Positions 37,539-47,251 of a stretch of DNA of 64,000 bases are shown here, piece after piece. Position 1 is the stretch's first letter; the number at the start of each line of letters is the position of its first letter. The stretch covers positions 124,001 to 188,000 of the forward strand of contig NZ_JAGRPM010000038.1 of NCBI RefSeq assembly GCF_019449565.1, read 5' to 3'. The notes below the pieces were generated by a model. It saw nothing but the letters and a program-made list of their open reading frames with translations, ran no database searches and was not told where the DNA came from. The position numbers and the translations under genes were made by a program. Source of the stretch: Rhodoblastus sp. (GTDB taxonomy: Bacteria > Pseudomonadota > Alphaproteobacteria > Rhizobiales > Beijerinckiaceae).

Positions 37539-38420
37539 TCAGTTCGTGCAATAAAACGAGACATAGTTGAGCGTGTCGCCGGAGCCGGCCGTCGCCACTC
37601 CGATGCGGGCGTAGGGCCAACTTGTCGTCGTGGAGCTCTGCGCGGTGCTGTTATTGCCGGGGTTCACGGTCGAGCCAGCGTTTGTGTAATTCGCCTTGTC
37701 CGGGCTGTACTGGATTTGCCAGACGGCGGCGGTCGTGGTCACGGCGCCGTTGAAGACGAACAATTGGTTGTTTCGACACCCCCCGATGCTCCACGCAGGG
37801 GACGCCGAGCCGAGCGTGTTGGGGTCGACGGTGCGGTCAAAGAACTGCCGGATCAGCGGCGCCGAGGCCGTGCCGCGCGTCGTCACAATCGAGAGCGTGA
37901 AGGAAGGCGAGGTTCCGCCGACGGTCCATTTCCAGCGCCGGGTTCCGGTCAGCAGCATGTTCGGAACGGTGACCGCCCCTGTCGCGGTGATGCGCTGCAA
38001 CTGATAAATGTCGTTCCAGGTCGCGCCGGCGTCCTGGCTCTCCTGCAAGGTCAGGTCCAGCGTCGGATTTGTGCCCGAGGCCGCCGTGACATTGACCACC
38101 GAGGCAAGCGAATTGCCGCCGTCTAGCGCCAGCGTCGAACCGTTGCCGGTCGTCGTGATCGCCTGCGACGCCAGATCGGTTACGACGACGCTCTGCGCCT
38201 TCATCTGGATCGGCGGGGTCAGCGCGGCGGCGGCGATCGCGTTGGCGACCGTGCTATCTTGCACCGCTAGCGGATTGGCGGACCCGAATTTGTTGCCGGC
38301 GCCATCCTCGATAACCAGGCCGTTCGTGCAAACTGCGCCGACGCACCATTGCCCGGCCTGAAGGGGCGCGAGGAAGGCGAGCGCCAGCGCGCCCGCAAGA
38401 AAGAACCTTGCAAGATTCAT
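37539..38420 (-). CDS. Phage hypothetical protein with signal peptide
   Basis: A 293-residue protein from ATG 38420; the frame runs on upstream but overlaps the next gene. A Sec-type signal (FFLAGALALAFLAPLQA) is followed by a beta-rich, Thr/Ser-rich body with four or more Cys residues. Lies between the adhesin-like gene and the glycosidase. Family not recognised. Confidence 0.62.
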   Translation of the reverse strand: MNLARFFLAGALALAFLAPLQAGQWCVGAVCTNGLVIEDGAGNKFGSANPLAVQDSTVANAIAAAALTPPIQMKAQSVVVTDLASQAITTTGNGSTLALDGGNSLASVVNVTAASGTNPTLDLTLQESQDAGATWNDIYQLQRITATGAVTVPNMLLTGTRRWKWTVGGTSPSFTLSIVTTRGTASAPLIRQFFDRTVDPNTLGSASPAWSIGGCRNNQLFVFNGAVTTTAAVWQIQYSPDKANYTNAGSTVNPGNNSTAQSSTTTSWPYARIGVATAGSGDTLNYVSFYCTN

Positions 38421-38431
38421 GGGTTTTGTCC

Positions 38432-39289
38432 TCACGATGTCGAAACGGGCAAGAGAAGGATTTTCAGCGACAGGCGCACCGATCCGCCGGTGAACGAGCC
38501 GCTGGTCGCCGTGACGATCAGATAGGTTGCGGAATAGCAGCCATAGGGGCCGACGATTCCGAAATTGGTCGAGCCCAACGCGACATTGAGCGCGCCTCCG
38601 AATTGGGTTGGGGTTCCGGAGACGCCGACGCCGAAGGACGGCGCGCCGGTCACGGAAGATAGAACGCGCGCCCCGACGCCAAGGACGATGCAATTCGCCG
38701 GGATCGGCGTCACGGCCGTGGTCGAGGCGCCCGAAAGCGTCACGGTCTGCTCGATCACCTGGAACTGGATCGCCGCGCCATTGGCGCCCTGCGCGACCTG
38801 CTGCAGCGCGCTCGCGCCGAGCGCCTGGTCGATGACGGTCCATTTGCCGGAGCCGTTGCTTTCGAGCGCCAGATAGCCGTAGGCCGTGGCGATCGAAGCC
38901 GAGGTCGCGCCGTCGATCGTGTCCGACCCGCTGCGCGCGATCGTCAACGCATTGGTCGTCGAGCAATTGCCGCTTTCGTCGAAGATCGTCAGCGCCGTCC
39001 CGGTGGGATAGGCCGAGGCTGCCGGGAGCGTGACGGCGCGCGCCGCCGTCAGCGCCGTATAGGCGACGCTTCGGTCGGTCGCGAGGACCGTATAGGCGGC
39101 GTCGGAGACGGCCGTGCGGCCGTTCGTGATGACTTCCGACAACTTCGCCGCGGCAAAGCCCCCGGCGGTCGCGCCGTCGTGGACCGTGACGCGATTATTC
39201 GTCGTGTCGACGATCAATTCGCCCTGGGCGCCCACATAGGCGGCGACCGTCGCCGCCGTGTCACGGCGTCGTTTGACTTGAACGGACAT
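38432..39289 (-). CDS. Tail-fibre protein (Mtd-N/DUF2793-like)
   Basis: A 285-residue protein with opening MSVQVKRRRDTAATVAAYVG and GELIVDTTNNRVTVHDG, which resembles the N-terminal attachment domain of phage tropism determinants. The C-terminal half resembles DUF2793-like fibre tips (GYLALESNGSGKWTVID). Located straight after the hub gene, as expected for a receptor-binding fibre. Confidence 0.72.
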   Translation of the reverse strand: MSVQVKRRRDTAATVAAYVGAQGELIVDTTNNRVTVHDGATAGGFAAAKLSEVITNGRTAVSDAAYTVLATDRSVAYTALTAARAVTLPAASAYPTGTALTIFDESGNCSTTNALTIARSGSDTIDGATSASIATAYGYLALESNGSGKWTVIDQALGASALQQVAQGANGAAIQFQVIEQTVTLSGASTTAVTPIPANCIVLGVGARVLSSVTGAPSFGVGVSGTPTQFGGALNVALGSTNFGIVGPYGCYSATYLIVTATSGSFTGGSVRLSLKILLLPVSTS

Positions 39290-39302
39290 GCGTCGTTTCC
39301 TG

Positions 39303-41423
39303 TTAAGAGGTCAGATTGCCGAGGTCGATGATCGAGACGACCGGCGCCGACACGATTCCGAAATCGTCGTTTTCGGAATCGGCCTGGCGGGCGAGGCCGT
39401 AATCCATCGCGGTCCCGACCGCCAAAGTCGTGGCGACGGGGCCGAGAACGCCTGTCCCCTGAATCCGGTAAGGATAGGCCGTGCAGGTCGAAATATCCTG
39501 CGCCGCGCCACCAAAAATGTTGACGCTCTGGAATTTCAGATAAATCGTCTGGCCGATGTCGGCGTTCGGGATGTCATATTTCAGGATCGCGGAATCGAGC
39601 AGGCAGAAGCCCCCACCAATCGCATGGGAGCCGGGCGTCGAGCCGTTCAATCCGCGGTAAAGGCCGCTCAGATTATATTTGCTCGTCGCCGTGAGCGTCG
39701 CAGTCGTATAGGTGAGATATTCGCCATCGACATAGCAGAGCGTGACGCCGGCCTCCGCGCTGGCGCTATTTGTCGATTGCAGCGTTCCACCGCTTTCCGT
39801 CAGATCGGCCGCGAGCGTGTCGGTCGAATCCGGGTTCGATCCACCATAGGTCGCGAGCGAGGCCGAGAGGACGCCCTGGCGCGCCGGGACGGCGATTGAC
39901 GACACCTCCGCATAGCTCGTCCCGTCAAGCGAGGCCCAGACGATGCAGCCGCCCCAATTCGGGTCTGCACTTTGCGCGCTGGCGCCAATCCACAACTGCG
40001 GGACGCCGCCCGAAAGAGAGGGCGGCGGCTCGATGATGAGCGGCGTGTTGATCGAATTTGGCGTCACATCCCCGGCCGGGACGCCATTGCTTTTGGCCTG
40101 GATCGGATAGGCGACGGAGGTCGCTACGCCCTGCGGGAATTCCTCGGCCGTGACCGAGAGCGCCCCGTCGTCGGCTTCCTCAATATCCGTGATCCGGACG
40201 ACGGTCGCATTCAGCCCGAGCAGCGGATCGGTCAGGCTGACCAAATCCATCGGATCGAGCAGGCAGAATTCAGCCGAAAGCCGGAACTCGAATGTGTTCC
40301 GGATATAAAGCCCGCGCTGCAAGATCAATTGCGCGGCTCGTTGCCCGACTGCGATGTCGCAAATTTCATGCGCCGTGACGGTCGAGGCGGCGCGCAGGCC
40401 GAAGCGGTCGATCGCCGACTGGTCGAAAGCCGTGATCGGCCCGGTATTGTATGAATCGCTCCGGGCCTGGATTTCGACGCTTTGCTGGTTATAGCCGGCG
40501 TAGGGGTCCGACCGCGTGATCTTGACCGGGTCTTCGCCTTCCGAGTGAAGGAAATCCTCATCCGTCAGGGCATAGCGAACCGTAAGGTCCGGGGTCCAGG
40601 TCTTGCCGCTCGCCGTGATCGCGCTATCGCCGAGGGGAAGGAATTTGAGCACGCCGCCCGACCAGACCACCGTCGAATTGGTGAGCTGTAGCCAGCGCGA
40701 GAGGATCGACGAAGCCGATTCCTTCGTGTTCAGGACCGGGCTGAACGCGATCCCCGCCGTCCAGCAATAGGTCTGGTAGGATGTGTCCCCGGCGTTGGCG
40801 TAGAGCGAGCTCGCGTCGATCGAAGCGGCGGGGAAGCCGACGCCATATTGCGAATTGGTCAGGAAATCATAAATCACCTGGGCCGGGTCGCAATCGAGCG
40901 CATTGACGCCCGAGCCGGATAGAAAGCCGCAGACCTCGAAATTATTATCGCCGACGCTCGCAGACGCCCCAAGGTCGTAAAACGGATTGCAGACATAGGC
41001 GACGCCTGGATAGCCCAAGGCTTCCGAGGGATAGTAGGCGGAGGCCCACGCCCACGGCGCTTGCGGCGTCGTTCCGTTGAACAGGCTCAAGCCGAGCGCC
41101 GCCAGATTTGTCGGCGTCGTCGATGACGTCCAGATATTCCCGATTTCCACAATCGGGCCTTCGCATAGCGCCATGATGATCGCGCAACGATAATCATAGC
41201 TCGTCGCCTGTTTGCTGCCGCCACCGCCACCTTTGCCGCCGCCCTTACCGCCGGAATATTGCGGCAAGGCGAGGAAATGATTGTACCAGATGACATTCGG
41301 CGACAGGATATTGCGGCCCCAGGCGATCGGGACGGGGATGGCGCTCGATGTCGACTGGATTTGCAGGCCGGAATATTTGGTGATCTGGGTCGCCGTGGCG
41401 TTGCCCGAGCGCAGAATGCCCAT
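39303..41423 (-). CDS. Phage tail hub / host-specificity protein (GTA gp15-like, without TIM barrel)
   Basis: A 706-residue protein with a beta-rich N-terminus and a Gly-rich loop (SGGKGGGKGGGGG) near residue 58. The middle section resembles the phage-tail_3/hub family (DIAVGQRAAQLILQRG, DPMDLVSLTDPLLG). The C-terminal part adds fibronectin-like beta segments. It starts at the NlpC/P60 stop, the order of RcGTA-like baseplates. Its TIM-barrel equivalent lies in a different gene, at 43427-45937. Confidence 0.8.
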   Translation of the reverse strand: MGILRSGNATATQITKYSGLQIQSTSSAIPVPIAWGRNILSPNVIWYNHFLALPQYSGGKGGGKGGGGGSKQATSYDYRCAIIMALCEGPIVEIGNIWTSSTTPTNLAALGLSLFNGTTPQAPWAWASAYYPSEALGYPGVAYVCNPFYDLGASASVGDNNFEVCGFLSGSGVNALDCDPAQVIYDFLTNSQYGVGFPAASIDASSLYANAGDTSYQTYCWTAGIAFSPVLNTKESASSILSRWLQLTNSTVVWSGGVLKFLPLGDSAITASGKTWTPDLTVRYALTDEDFLHSEGEDPVKITRSDPYAGYNQQSVEIQARSDSYNTGPITAFDQSAIDRFGLRAASTVTAHEICDIAVGQRAAQLILQRGLYIRNTFEFRLSAEFCLLDPMDLVSLTDPLLGLNATVVRITDIEEADDGALSVTAEEFPQGVATSVAYPIQAKSNGVPAGDVTPNSINTPLIIEPPPSLSGGVPQLWIGASAQSADPNWGGCIVWASLDGTSYAEVSSIAVPARQGVLSASLATYGGSNPDSTDTLAADLTESGGTLQSTNSASAEAGVTLCYVDGEYLTYTTATLTATSKYNLSGLYRGLNGSTPGSHAIGGGFCLLDSAILKYDIPNADIGQTIYLKFQSVNIFGGAAQDISTCTAYPYRIQGTGVLGPVATTLAVGTAMDYGLARQADSENDDFGIVSAPVVSIIDLGNLTS

Positions 41424-41908
41424 CAGCCCGACACCTTTTTCGCCCAGATCGAGAAGAAGCGCAGCCGGCGCTTGGGATCGGTCAGAACCGGGTTTTGCGT
41501 CAGCCCTTCCTCGATGACGGCGCGAGCGTCATGCGAGGCGTGGACAATGCGAACCGGATCGGCCTCGACTACGATTCCGCCATGCGAATAGGTCCGGCCA
41601 TAGTGGAAAAGCGCAATGTCGCCGACGCCTGGCGCATCGACTGGCGCGCAGCGTTCCTCGAAGAAGGCCAGATATTTTTCTTCGTCCCGGTGAAGCATCC
41701 AGTCGGGCGCATAGGGGCGCGGATCGAACGGCTCGACCATCCCGGAGTCGACAAAAACCCGGACGATCAACATGCCGCAATCGACGCCCGAGCCCAAAAC
41801 GTCGGCGCAGTTGTGATAGGGCGTGGCGATCCATTTACGCGCCTCGGCGACGACGCGATTTCTCTCGTCGGACTGGCGCTGTGCGCCCTCGGTTCGAACG
41901 ATGGTCAT
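41423..41908 (-). CDS. NlpC/P60 phage cell-wall peptidase
   Basis: A 161-residue cysteine peptidase with the catalytic Cys in SGVDCGML, His in SHGGIV and a third polar residue in IVHASH. It is the GTA gp14-like enzyme that opens peptidoglycan during DNA entry. Its start and the DUF2163 stop overlap as TAATG. Confidence 0.88.
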   Translation of the reverse strand: MTIVRTEGAQRQSDERNRVVAEARKWIATPYHNCADVLGSGVDCGMLIVRVFVDSGMVEPFDPRPYAPDWMLHRDEEKYLAFFEERCAPVDAPGVGDIALFHYGRTYSHGGIVVEADPVRIVHASHDARAVIEEGLTQNPVLTDPKRRLRFFSIWAKKVSG

Positions 41909-42831
41909 TATTTCCCCCTTCCGCTTGTGGTGGTGGACGAAAGCGGGCCGGTCATGATCTGCGGCGGCGGGACATAGGGGAACCCCTTGAAATTATTCAG
42001 ATTGTTGAACTTGCTACTGCAAGTTCCCTTGGTGTGGTCACAGCCCTGCGCAGCCGTAAAGGCGTCGCCGACGCTTGGCGCGGTCGGCAGCGGATAGGCG
42101 AGCAGCAGCCAGCCGGAGCCCGCCGCCTTGATCGTCGCTTCGACGCCCGCGTTGGCGCCGGACGTGAAGGTGATCGTCCCTTGCTGATAGGCCGAGATCG
42201 CCGAGGCCCAGGCGATCTGCGTCCGGTCGGAACCCGCCGCGACTGCGCCCGACGCCGAATATGTCCCGCGCGCCAGGCCGCAGCCCGAGCCGTAAAGGAC
42301 ATGGACGCAATTCGACTGGTAGCAATTGCGCGGCATGTCGATGTCGAGCAGCGTCAAGTCCGACGCGACTGTGACTTTGGCCGTGGTGCGACCGATGTCG
42401 TCGATCTGCGCGACGCGGCCCTTGAACAGCACGACCGTTCCAATCGGGATGAGGTTCCCGCCAGAGATCGCCCAGGACGAGAAAAACGCCCGCTCGCGCT
42501 GAATAAAGGCGCCGTCTAGAAGCCCCTGCTGCAAGGCTTGAAGGAACGGGACGCCGCCAATCGTGTCCGCCGCGCGCGCGGCGATTACGATCTGCTGCTT
42601 GTCGACATTAGGACCGCATGAGGCCTTGTATTTGAGGCCAGCGATCAGGACAGAATTCGCCAGATAGGTCCGCCCATTCCAGAAGGCGGGCGTATCGACG
42701 CCGCAATAGGTCAGGATCGTCCCGCTCGCCAGCGTGATCGTGAACAGATCGGCCATATAGAGCGGCGCGTCGCTATTCGCGGTGCGCAGGCCGTTGAGAT
42801 AGGTCAGGAGTGCGCCCGTCGTCGTTTTCAT
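41908..42831 (-). CDS. DUF2163/phage_BR0599 baseplate protein
   Basis: A 307-residue protein from ATG 42831, which overlaps the DUF2460 stop (ATGA). The N-terminal part has MKTTTGALLTYLNGLR and SGTILTYCGVD; the C-terminal part has NCYQSNCVHVLYGSGCGL and CDHTKGTCSSKFNNLNNFKGFPY, the Cys-rich signature of this family. It corresponds to RcGTA gp13. Confidence 0.88.
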   Translation of the reverse strand: MKTTTGALLTYLNGLRTANSDAPLYMADLFTITLASGTILTYCGVDTPAFWNGRTYLANSVLIAGLKYKASCGPNVDKQQIVIAARAADTIGGVPFLQALQQGLLDGAFIQRERAFFSSWAISGGNLIPIGTVVLFKGRVAQIDDIGRTTAKVTVASDLTLLDIDMPRNCYQSNCVHVLYGSGCGLARGTYSASGAVAAGSDRTQIAWASAISAYQQGTITFTSGANAGVEATIKAAGSGWLLLAYPLPTAPSVGDAFTAAQGCDHTKGTCSSKFNNLNNFKGFPYVPPPQIMTGPLSSTTTSGRGK

Positions 42832-43430
42832 CGAACCTGCCTGAATTTGACGCTCTTGTTGCTCCAGAGCCCGGACATGAAATTCTCGAAATCCATCTGA
42901 TCGTCGAGAAATCGACACTGGAAGGCGTAGGAGACATTCGCGACGATCGCCGCGCCATTGGCCGGCGCCGTCGCGAAGGTGATCGTGTTGGGCGCGCTCA
43001 GGGTCCACGCGCCTGTCGAGACGCCGGCGACCGTGACCCCCGAGACCGCGACCGTATAGCTGACTGGCTCGGCATAGCCGCCGATCGAGCGAACGAGCGT
43101 GAAACTGGTCGTCGCGCCGTCGCCGGTCGCAATGGCCTGGCCGCTGACCACATTGTCGGTCGGATCGACATAGAGGAAGGCGTTCAACTGGCCCCCGAGG
43201 CTCAGGAAGAACCCCATTAATGTTTGCAGCGATTGGGATTGCAGGCCGGGAAACACGCCCGAGGAATCGAGCCCGTCAAAGGTCAGTTCGAATTCATAAA
43301 GCGCATGGGCGTAAAGCCCGGCGCGGACCTCCCGGCCCGAGGAATGCGCCGAAACCCGGGTCGAGAAGGTCGGCTTTTTGTGGATGCTCCACCCCTGTCC
43401 GGGCAGGGTCGGGAAGGTGGGGAGCGTCAT
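42828..43430 (-). CDS. DUF2460 phage distal tail protein
   Basis: A 200-residue protein with PTLPGQGWSIHKKPTFSTRV and GREVRAGLYAHALYEFELTFD near the start and FQCRFLDDQMDFENFM at the end. This is the RcGTA gp12-like distal-tail family. It is a paralogue of the C-terminal domain of the preceding gene. Confidence 0.9.
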   Translation of the reverse strand: MTLPTFPTLPGQGWSIHKKPTFSTRVSAHSSGREVRAGLYAHALYEFELTFDGLDSSGVFPGLQSQSLQTLMGFFLSLGGQLNAFLYVDPTDNVVSGQAIATGDGATTSFTLVRSIGGYAEPVSYTVAVSGVTVAGVSTGAWTLSAPNTITFATAPANGAAIVANVSYAFQCRFLDDQMDFENFMSGLWSNKSVKFRQVR

Positions 43431-45937
43431 CCTCGCACAGTCTCCAATTTCAGTGTTTTGGCAGCCCAGAAATTCGCGACGAATTGCTCGAAATCGAGAT
43501 CGTCATCCACAAAGCGCGCGACATGAGCGGCGGAAAAGTCGATCGTCATCGCGACGCCGGCAGAGGGCGCCGTGGTGAAGGTGATGGTCGCCGGCAGAAT
43601 GGAAACCGAATAGAGCGATCCAGAAACCGCAACGCCATTGGCGTAAACAGTCGGCGCGCTGGTAAGGGCCTGGACGCGTTCGCTGTAGCCGGCGATCGCG
43701 CGCGAGACGACAAAGGCTTTGGTCGAGCCGTCGCCAGTCCCGAGCCCTACGCCGGAAGCGACGCCAAGGCCGCCGGGCGGCGCGAACAGGAAGGGCGTCG
43801 CCTGCCCCGCCTGCGCCAGCATGAAGGCGATCACATTCTGCAATTCGGCGTTGGCGTCCGAGCGCAGGAAGTTGAACGTCAGATCAATATCCCACAGCGG
43901 CGAGGCCATCACGCCGGCGCGCGTCTCGCGCCCCGAAACCTTCGCCATCGTCCGCGTCGAGAACCGCGGCGAATAACGCACGCTCCAACCCTCCCCGGTC
44001 AGCGCCGGGAAAATGGCGTAGGAGCCCGCCCCGGGCGGCGCGTCAGCCGCCAGAGCCTGGACATAAGGTCCCTTGCCGCCGATCCAGTTGCCGGCCGCCC
44101 AATTGCCACCGTCGCCCCATGCGCTTGCATTGAGCGGGAAGGTCGGGAATGGGCGCGCGTCCCAATTCCAGGCACAGCAAAATGACGTCAGGATCATCGG
44201 GACGCCCGAGGCCGAAGTCTCGTTCTTGCCGCCGGTCCAGTAATCGTAAATCGCCTGTAGTCCGAGCGCGGCGAGAAGATCGTCCCGGCGCGGCAGGAAG
44301 CTCGCGCCATCGGCGGAATCCCACACGGACCAGAACGGCGTGTCGCTCTCGGTCGATTTCGCGTCGAAAAAGACATTCGGCTGATTGGTGCAACGGTCGA
44401 CCGTGGCGAAGCCATATTCGACGAAGATCATCGGCTTGGATTTCGCCGCCCATTGCGTCGTCGGGCCGTGCGGCGTCCATCCGAGGCCGTCGCTGGCGTC
44501 ATACATCGCCTGATGCGCGTTCTTCCACCACCACCGGAATTGCTTGCGTCCGAGCAGCTGCTGATTGGCGTAATAGGGGTTGCGCGCCTGGCTCGCGCGG
44601 TCGCCTTCGGGCAGGCTGACATATTGCCCCGTCCCAAGCGGATCAAACCCGCGCCCGAGATTGTTCGAATCGCCATAGTACCAATTGAAGCTCTCGCCGC
44701 CCTCAATATTGGCCTGCAAATAAGCCTCGCTGTGCAGCATGGGCGTCCCGGAAAGGCCAAGGCCGCTCATCGCCCCCGAAGACGGCGGCCAGGAGGTCGG
44801 CGCGGCGCTGGTCCAGTTGAGCGGGTCAAGGCCGCCATCGCCCGTCGTCCAGTCGGACAGCGGCAGATAATTGTCGAATGAGACGATGTCGATATTCTCC
44901 GAGGCGAACAGTCGGTCGAGGTGCGGCCATTGCCCATTCGCGCCGGAATGCTGGACGCCGTTCCAGGTCGACCAGTCCGCCGAATAGGAGATCAGGTTTT
45001 TCCACGTCGTCAGGTTCTTGCTCAGGCCCGCGCCGTCGAAGATCGAGCGCGCATCCGCCGCAAGCTGGATCAGACCGGCGACAAAGGGATAATCCCAGAC
45101 CGCGAAGCCGTCGCCGTCCGTCGTCCCCGCCTTGGTCCAGCCGGGACCGCGGATCGCTTCGAGGCCGCGCAATTCCGATCCGATCAGGAACAGATCGACG
45201 CCGCCCGCCACCACGCACAGATTGGCGTAATGCAGGATCATCCGGCGATAGCTGAAATCAGTCGGCGAGCCAGAATAAGCGACCGTCAGGTTTGTCGCGT
45301 CGCGCGTGAATTGCCCGGTCGAGGCCGCGCCGAGAAAAGCGCTCACTGCCGCCGTCGCGGCGCTGTTCACATCGCTTGAAACCCCGATCCGCCCGCGCCA
45401 GGGCTTGCCGGCGCAATCCATCAGGATGAAGGGATAGAAAACCACGCGGAGGCCGCGCGCTTTCAGATCGTGAATGCAGCGGACGACGCTTTGGTCCGAT
45501 GGCGTGCCGCCATAGGAAAAGCTGCCGCCCGTCTGCGAAATCGGGATCAGGCCCGTCGATCCCTGCGTCAACCCCGAGCATTGCCAGTTCGCCACGACCC
45601 AGGTCGAGCCGTTCCAAGACGTAAACGCACCCTTGATATAAGTCGTGGACGGGTAAATCTGGCAAGAACCCGCATCGGTCGAATTGCCGAACCATGCGAC
45701 GACGAGGGCGACCGTCTGACATTCCGGGTGCGCCGCCTGCAACTGGTCGATCGCATAGGAATAGTCGGTCTTCGTCCCGCCCGGCGCGTAAAAACAATTG
45801 ATCGGCGCCAATGTTTCGAGCGCGCCGGTCCCGAAGGTTCCCCCGGTCGGGTTCCAGCGCGCGCCCTGCGCGGGGAGAGTGTCATAGGCGAATTCGCCGG
45901 TCGCGGGGAGAAGGCAGACGCCAAAGACCTGTGCCAA
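43427..45937 (-). CDS. GTA-type TIM-barrel protein fused to a DUF2460 domain
   Basis: An 836-residue protein. Residues about 100-620 carry the GTA TIM-barrel-like domain (ISYSADWSTWNG, ENIDIVSFDNYLPLSDW, FVEYGFATVDRCTNQPNVFFD), a glycosidase-like fold thought to act on the cell envelope. The last 200 residues (ALTGEGWSVRYSPRFSTRTM...HVARFVDDDLDFEQFVANFW) are a DUF2460 domain like the next gene. In RcGTA the TIM barrel belongs to the hub protein, so this is a rearranged architecture. Confidence 0.88.
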   Translation of the reverse strand: MAQVFGVCLLPATGEFAYDTLPAQGARWNPTGGTFGTGALETLAPINCFYAPGGTKTDYSYAIDQLQAAHPECQTVALVVAWFGNSTDAGSCQIYPSTTYIKGAFTSWNGSTWVVANWQCSGLTQGSTGLIPISQTGGSFSYGGTPSDQSVVRCIHDLKARGLRVVFYPFILMDCAGKPWRGRIGVSSDVNSAATAAVSAFLGAASTGQFTRDATNLTVAYSGSPTDFSYRRMILHYANLCVVAGGVDLFLIGSELRGLEAIRGPGWTKAGTTDGDGFAVWDYPFVAGLIQLAADARSIFDGAGLSKNLTTWKNLISYSADWSTWNGVQHSGANGQWPHLDRLFASENIDIVSFDNYLPLSDWTTGDGGLDPLNWTSAAPTSWPPSSGAMSGLGLSGTPMLHSEAYLQANIEGGESFNWYYGDSNNLGRGFDPLGTGQYVSLPEGDRASQARNPYYANQQLLGRKQFRWWWKNAHQAMYDASDGLGWTPHGPTTQWAAKSKPMIFVEYGFATVDRCTNQPNVFFDAKSTESDTPFWSVWDSADGASFLPRRDDLLAALGLQAIYDYWTGGKNETSASGVPMILTSFCCAWNWDARPFPTFPLNASAWGDGGNWAAGNWIGGKGPYVQALAADAPPGAGSYAIFPALTGEGWSVRYSPRFSTRTMAKVSGRETRAGVMASPLWDIDLTFNFLRSDANAELQNVIAFMLAQAGQATPFLFAPPGGLGVASGVGLGTGDGSTKAFVVSRAIAGYSERVQALTSAPTVYANGVAVSGSLYSVSILPATITFTTAPSAGVAMTIDFSAAHVARFVDDDLDFEQFVANFWAAKTLKLETVRG

Positions 45938-45940
45938 ACC

Positions 45941-47218
45941 TTACGCCCCCGCAAGCCGTCTCAGACCCAGATGGTTGCCGTCCGCGACGGCCTGATTGAT
46001 CGCCTTCATGATCTGGCGCGAATTGCCGCCAAGCCAGCTCTTGACCGAGCCCGCATCAAGCGCGCTGACGTTCAGATGAACGCTCGCGCCTGCGGCCGCC
46101 GTCGAACCACCCGAGCCGCCGCCCTTGGTCGCACCGGAGAGCATCGAACGGAACGCGCCCGCCTCTGCCGCCGGCATGACGAGTTCGTTGCGGTGAACCA
46201 TCGCCAGCTGATCCTGCGGGATCGACCAGGCGCCAATATCGAAAGCCGCAACGGACATCACCGCGCCCTGCGCCGCGGCCGCAGGCCCGGCCGCCGCCGG
46301 CCCCATCACGGGAGCGAGAAAACCGAACACGCCCGCAAATGTCTCGGAGGCCGAGGCTGTTATGCTTTTCAGCAGGGAGCCCAGGATCGACGCTTGTCCG
46401 GCCGCCGCTTCGCCAGCCGCAATGCCGCCACGCGACGCGGCGCCGGCGGCAGCGGCGGCCGTCTTCTGGCCTTCGCCGGCGGCCGACAAAGCCGCAAGCG
46501 CCAGTTGCCGCTTGCCCCAATCCGCCACGATGCCGACGCCCATGCGGACGAATTGCGACACCACCGACTGAGCCAATGAAGACAGCGCCTGATTCAGCGT
46601 GCGCGTCCCCATAGCCATGCCGGTCAAGCCGGACGAGAAGGACGACCCCATGGAGTCGATCACATGGTCCATTGGCGCGACCATTTGCCCGACCGACTGC
46701 AGCATGATCTTCTGGCTGTCGAGCGCATATCGCGCATCGAGCGCGAGCTTTCGATTCTCAACCTGCTCCCGCTGCCGGATGCTCAGGTCGCCAAGCTGCC
46801 CCTCTTTTTGGAGCAGAGACCTTTCCGCCGCATATTCCTCGTTCAAAGCGGCCTGCGAAGCGGAAAGCCGTTCGCCCGCGCTTATGACCTTCAATATGGT
46901 CAGCTCGTCATAGAGCGATTTCTTTTCCGCAAGCGCCGCGCGCTCAGCGAAAATCTGGCGATTGATCGCCCCGAGGCTCTCCCGGGCGGCATCCTCCTGA
47001 GAGGAGCTCGCCGTCCGCGCGGCGTCGCCGATCCCGGACAAGGCGTTAGCCGCGCCGGCGCCGAAGGAGGCAAAACTCCGCGACGATTTGTCAACGCCGA
47101 GCCCCACCTGACCGACATCGCCGGGCAGCGTCTGCAAGGCGGCCGAAACACGCGCGACGCCGTCAAGAAAGCCGGACGCATCTGCGCCGAAGGAAATTGA
47201 AACATTGGATTCGGCCAT
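45941..47218 (-). CDS. Phage tail tape-measure-like protein
   Basis: A 425-residue protein with an N-terminal GADASGFLDGVARVSAALQ segment, a central helical/coiled region (ASQAALNEEYAAERSLLQ) and a C-terminal part rich in Gly and Ala (TLNQALSSLAQSVVSQFVRMG, then the Ala/Gly-rich end). It sits between the tail chaperones and the baseplate genes. By the usual 1.5 angstrom per residue rule its length suggests a short tail of roughly 60 nm. Confidence 0.78.
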   Translation of the reverse strand: MAESNVSISFGADASGFLDGVARVSAALQTLPGDVGQVGLGVDKSSRSFASFGAGAANALSGIGDAARTASSSQEDAARESLGAINRQIFAERAALAEKKSLYDELTILKVISAGERLSASQAALNEEYAAERSLLQKEGQLGDLSIRQREQVENRKLALDARYALDSQKIMLQSVGQMVAPMDHVIDSMGSSFSSGLTGMAMGTRTLNQALSSLAQSVVSQFVRMGVGIVADWGKRQLALAALSAAGEGQKTAAAAAGAASRGGIAAGEAAAGQASILGSLLKSITASASETFAGVFGFLAPVMGPAAAGPAAAAQGAVMSVAAFDIGAWSIPQDQLAMVHRNELVMPAAEAGAFRSMLSGATKGGGSGGSTAAAGASVHLNVSALDAGSVKSWLGGNSRQIMKAINQAVADGNHLGLRRLAGA

Positions 47219-47251
47219 GCCGTCCTCGCTTTTCGCATGACATTGGTGCTG

